Shown here: positions 4,883 to 6,102 of the stretch, one piece after another
Numbering within the stretch: the stretch's first letter is position 1
How the letters are laid out: every line of letters starts with the position of its first letter
Origin: Anaerolineales bacterium
GTDB taxonomy: Bacteria; Chloroflexota; Anaerolineae; Anaerolineales; Villigracilaceae
DNA: 6,102 nucleotides
Direction: 5' to 3'
Assembly: GCA_025966435.1 (NCBI GenBank)
Contig: JAICRQ010000223.1
Span: forward strand, 1 to 6,102
The notes under the pieces: generated by a model
What the model was told of the DNA's origin: nothing
Databases searched by the model: none
What the model saw: only the letters and a program-made list of their open reading frames with translations
Translations under genes and position numbers: made by a program

Positions 4883-6102
4883 ATGTCCGAATACAGTCAG
4901 ATCGATTCGTATCTCGAAGCAAACCTCGATAAAAGCCTAGCGGAGCTTTCCCGGCTGGTGGCGCAGCCCAGCGTCGGCGCGCAGAATTTGGGGATGAAGG
5001 AGTGTGCTGCCCTCGTCGGCGAGATGCTCAAAGCACGCGGCTTCGACGTGCAGATCATGGAAACATCCGGCGCGCCGGTGGTCTATGGCGAGCGCAAGGG
5101 GAAATCAGACAAAACGCTCTTGATCTACAACCATTACGACGTCCAGCCGCCCGAGCCGCTCGAGCTCTGGGACACGCCGCCCTTCGAGCCCAGCCTACGG
5201 GATGGCAAACTGTACGGGCGCGGTGTGAGCGATGATAAGGGTCATATTGTTTCGCGACTGTTTGCGATCGATGCACTCCTCGAGACGGAAGGTGAGCTTC
5301 CGTGCAATATCAAGTTCATCATTGAGGGCGAAGAGGAAACTGCCAGCGTTAATCTGTTTGAATTTATTGCCCGGAACAAGGACTTGCTGCAAGCCGATGC
5401 CTGTATGTGGGAATTTGGCAGTGTAGATCACCGAGAAGTGCCGATGCTTTACCTCGGCTTGCGCGGCATCTGCTATGTGGAGCTAAGCGTCGAGACGGCT
5501 GCCACCGACGTCCACTCCGGGATGGGCGGCTCGATCTTCCCGAACGCGGCGTGGCGGCTGGTGTGGGCATTAGCGACGCTCAAAGGAGAGGATGAACGGA
5601 TTCGCATCCCGGGCTTCTATGACGGAATCGAATCTCCATCGGCGCGTGACCGGGAGCTGTTCGAGGCATTGCCAGATGTCGGCGAAGAATACAAGTCGCG
5701 CTACGGGGTCAAAGAGTTTATCAAGGGTCTCACGGATGGAATCGAGCTCAAGATGGAAGAAGTCTTTGCACCCACCTGCACGATCTGTGGGTTGACCTCG
5801 GGCTATCAGGGTCCCGGCTCAAAGACTGTCCTGCCCGCCCGCGCCTCGGCAAAAGTGGACTTCCGCCTGGTGCCGGGCCAGCACCCTGATGACATCCTGC
5901 AGAAACTGCGTGCCCACCTCGACGCGGAAGGCTTCAGCGATGTGCAGATCACCGACCTTGGCGGCGACCCGCCTGCGCGTACCGACCCCGACGACCCTTT
6001 CATTCAGCTTGTGAAAAACACATCCGAAGAGGTGTATGAGATGCCGATGCAGCTGGTCCCCCTGATCGGCGGCTCGGGTCCCAGCTACCCGTTCGTACAC
6101 GA
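4883..6102 (+). CDS. M20 family metallopeptidase (dipeptidase-like), 3' end cut by window edge
   Basis: M20 enzymes are cytosolic di-zinc hydrolases that cleave dipeptides or remove N-acyl groups. From the ATG at 4883 the frame stays open for 406 codons to the window edge; relatives are about 450-460 residues, so roughly 50 are missing. Seen: NHYDVQPP (83-90) with metal ligand His84 and Asp86; the GRGVSDDKGH block (112-121) with bridging ligand Asp117; EGEEETAS (148-155) with the general base and ligand at Glu151/Glu152; Glu177 in MWEFG as the probable second-zinc ligand; DVHSGMGG (209-216) with the dimer-lid His211; and IGGSGPSYPF (395-404). The last His ligand should lie beyond the edge. 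The Arg that precedes GGS in carnosinase-like members is Leu/Ile here. AAGGAG overlaps the VTT stop codon and sits six bases before the ATG, so the two are translated from one message. Exact substrate (dipeptide, acyl-amino acid or other) is not determinable. Confidence 0.92.
   Translation, partial: MSEYSQIDSYLEANLDKSLAELSRLVAQPSVGAQNLGMKECAALVGEMLKARGFDVQIMETSGAPVVYGERKGKSDKTLLIYNHYDVQPPEPLELWDTPPFEPSLRDGKLYGRGVSDDKGHIVSRLFAIDALLETEGELPCNIKFIIEGEEETASVNLFEFIARNKDLLQADACMWEFGSVDHREVPMLYLGLRGICYVELSVETAATDVHSGMGGSIFPNAAWRLVWALATLKGEDERIRIPGFYDGIESPSARDRELFEALPDVGEEYKSRYGVKEFIKGLTDGIELKMEEVFAPTCTICGLTSGYQGPGSKTVLPARASAKVDFRLVPGQHPDDILQKLRAHLDAEGFSDVQITDLGGDPPARTDPDDPFIQLVKNTSEEVYEMPMQLVPLIGGSGPSYPFVH

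Noticed and set aside
2963..6102. A new functional system formed by udk, isomerase, VTT protein and peptidase
   Set aside because: Each is a common housekeeping family, no shared substrate links them, and nothing resembles defence, secretion or mobile modules; co-transcription alone is not evidence of a joint system.

Overview
The window carries seven protein-coding genes on two divergent transcription units, with no RNA genes, mobile elements or CRISPR. The likely source is a bacterium of moderate GC content. The protein mix and style suggest Chloroflexota (Anaerolineae-like), but this is an inference from general resemblance, and no marker in the window proves it. The presence of mreB and mreC implies an elongated or filamentous cell with a peptidoglycan-type elongation machinery.

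Left part (1-1889, minus strand): mreB (TTG start, complete) is followed by mreC (3' end cut by the window edge). Together they form the start of a cell-shape operon that runs leftwards out of the window. The 45-base gap between them holds a perfect 7-bp hairpin, and mreC has no visible Shine-Dalgarno sequence.

Centre (1890-2026): a 137-base divergent control region. It holds a TATAAT box for mreB, a 10-bp GC palindrome at the -35 distance from it, and an A/T-rich inverted repeat in front of the rightward gene.

Right part (2027-6102, plus strand): a DegV/FakB-type fatty-acid-binding protein is closed by a well-formed intrinsic terminator. Immediately afterwards a TATAAT box lies 7 bases before the ATG of uridine kinase (udk), which looks like a leaderless transcript. 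Udk is followed at short distances by a cyclophilin-type peptidyl-prolyl isomerase, a VTT/DedA-type membrane protein that overlaps the isomerase gene by 26 bases, and an M20 metallopeptidase that runs off the right edge. These four form a probable housekeeping operon of nucleotide salvage, protein folding, membrane and peptide-turnover functions, with no obvious single pathway.

Most of the window is ordinary core genome. I do not see a new defence, mobile or biosynthetic system. The features most worth a second look are regulatory: the leaderless udk promoter packed against the degV terminator, a 12-bp perfect inverted repeat inside the start of the VTT gene just after the isomerase stop codon, the divergent palindromes, and a small AAACCTG/CAGGTTT palindrome between udk and the isomerase gene.
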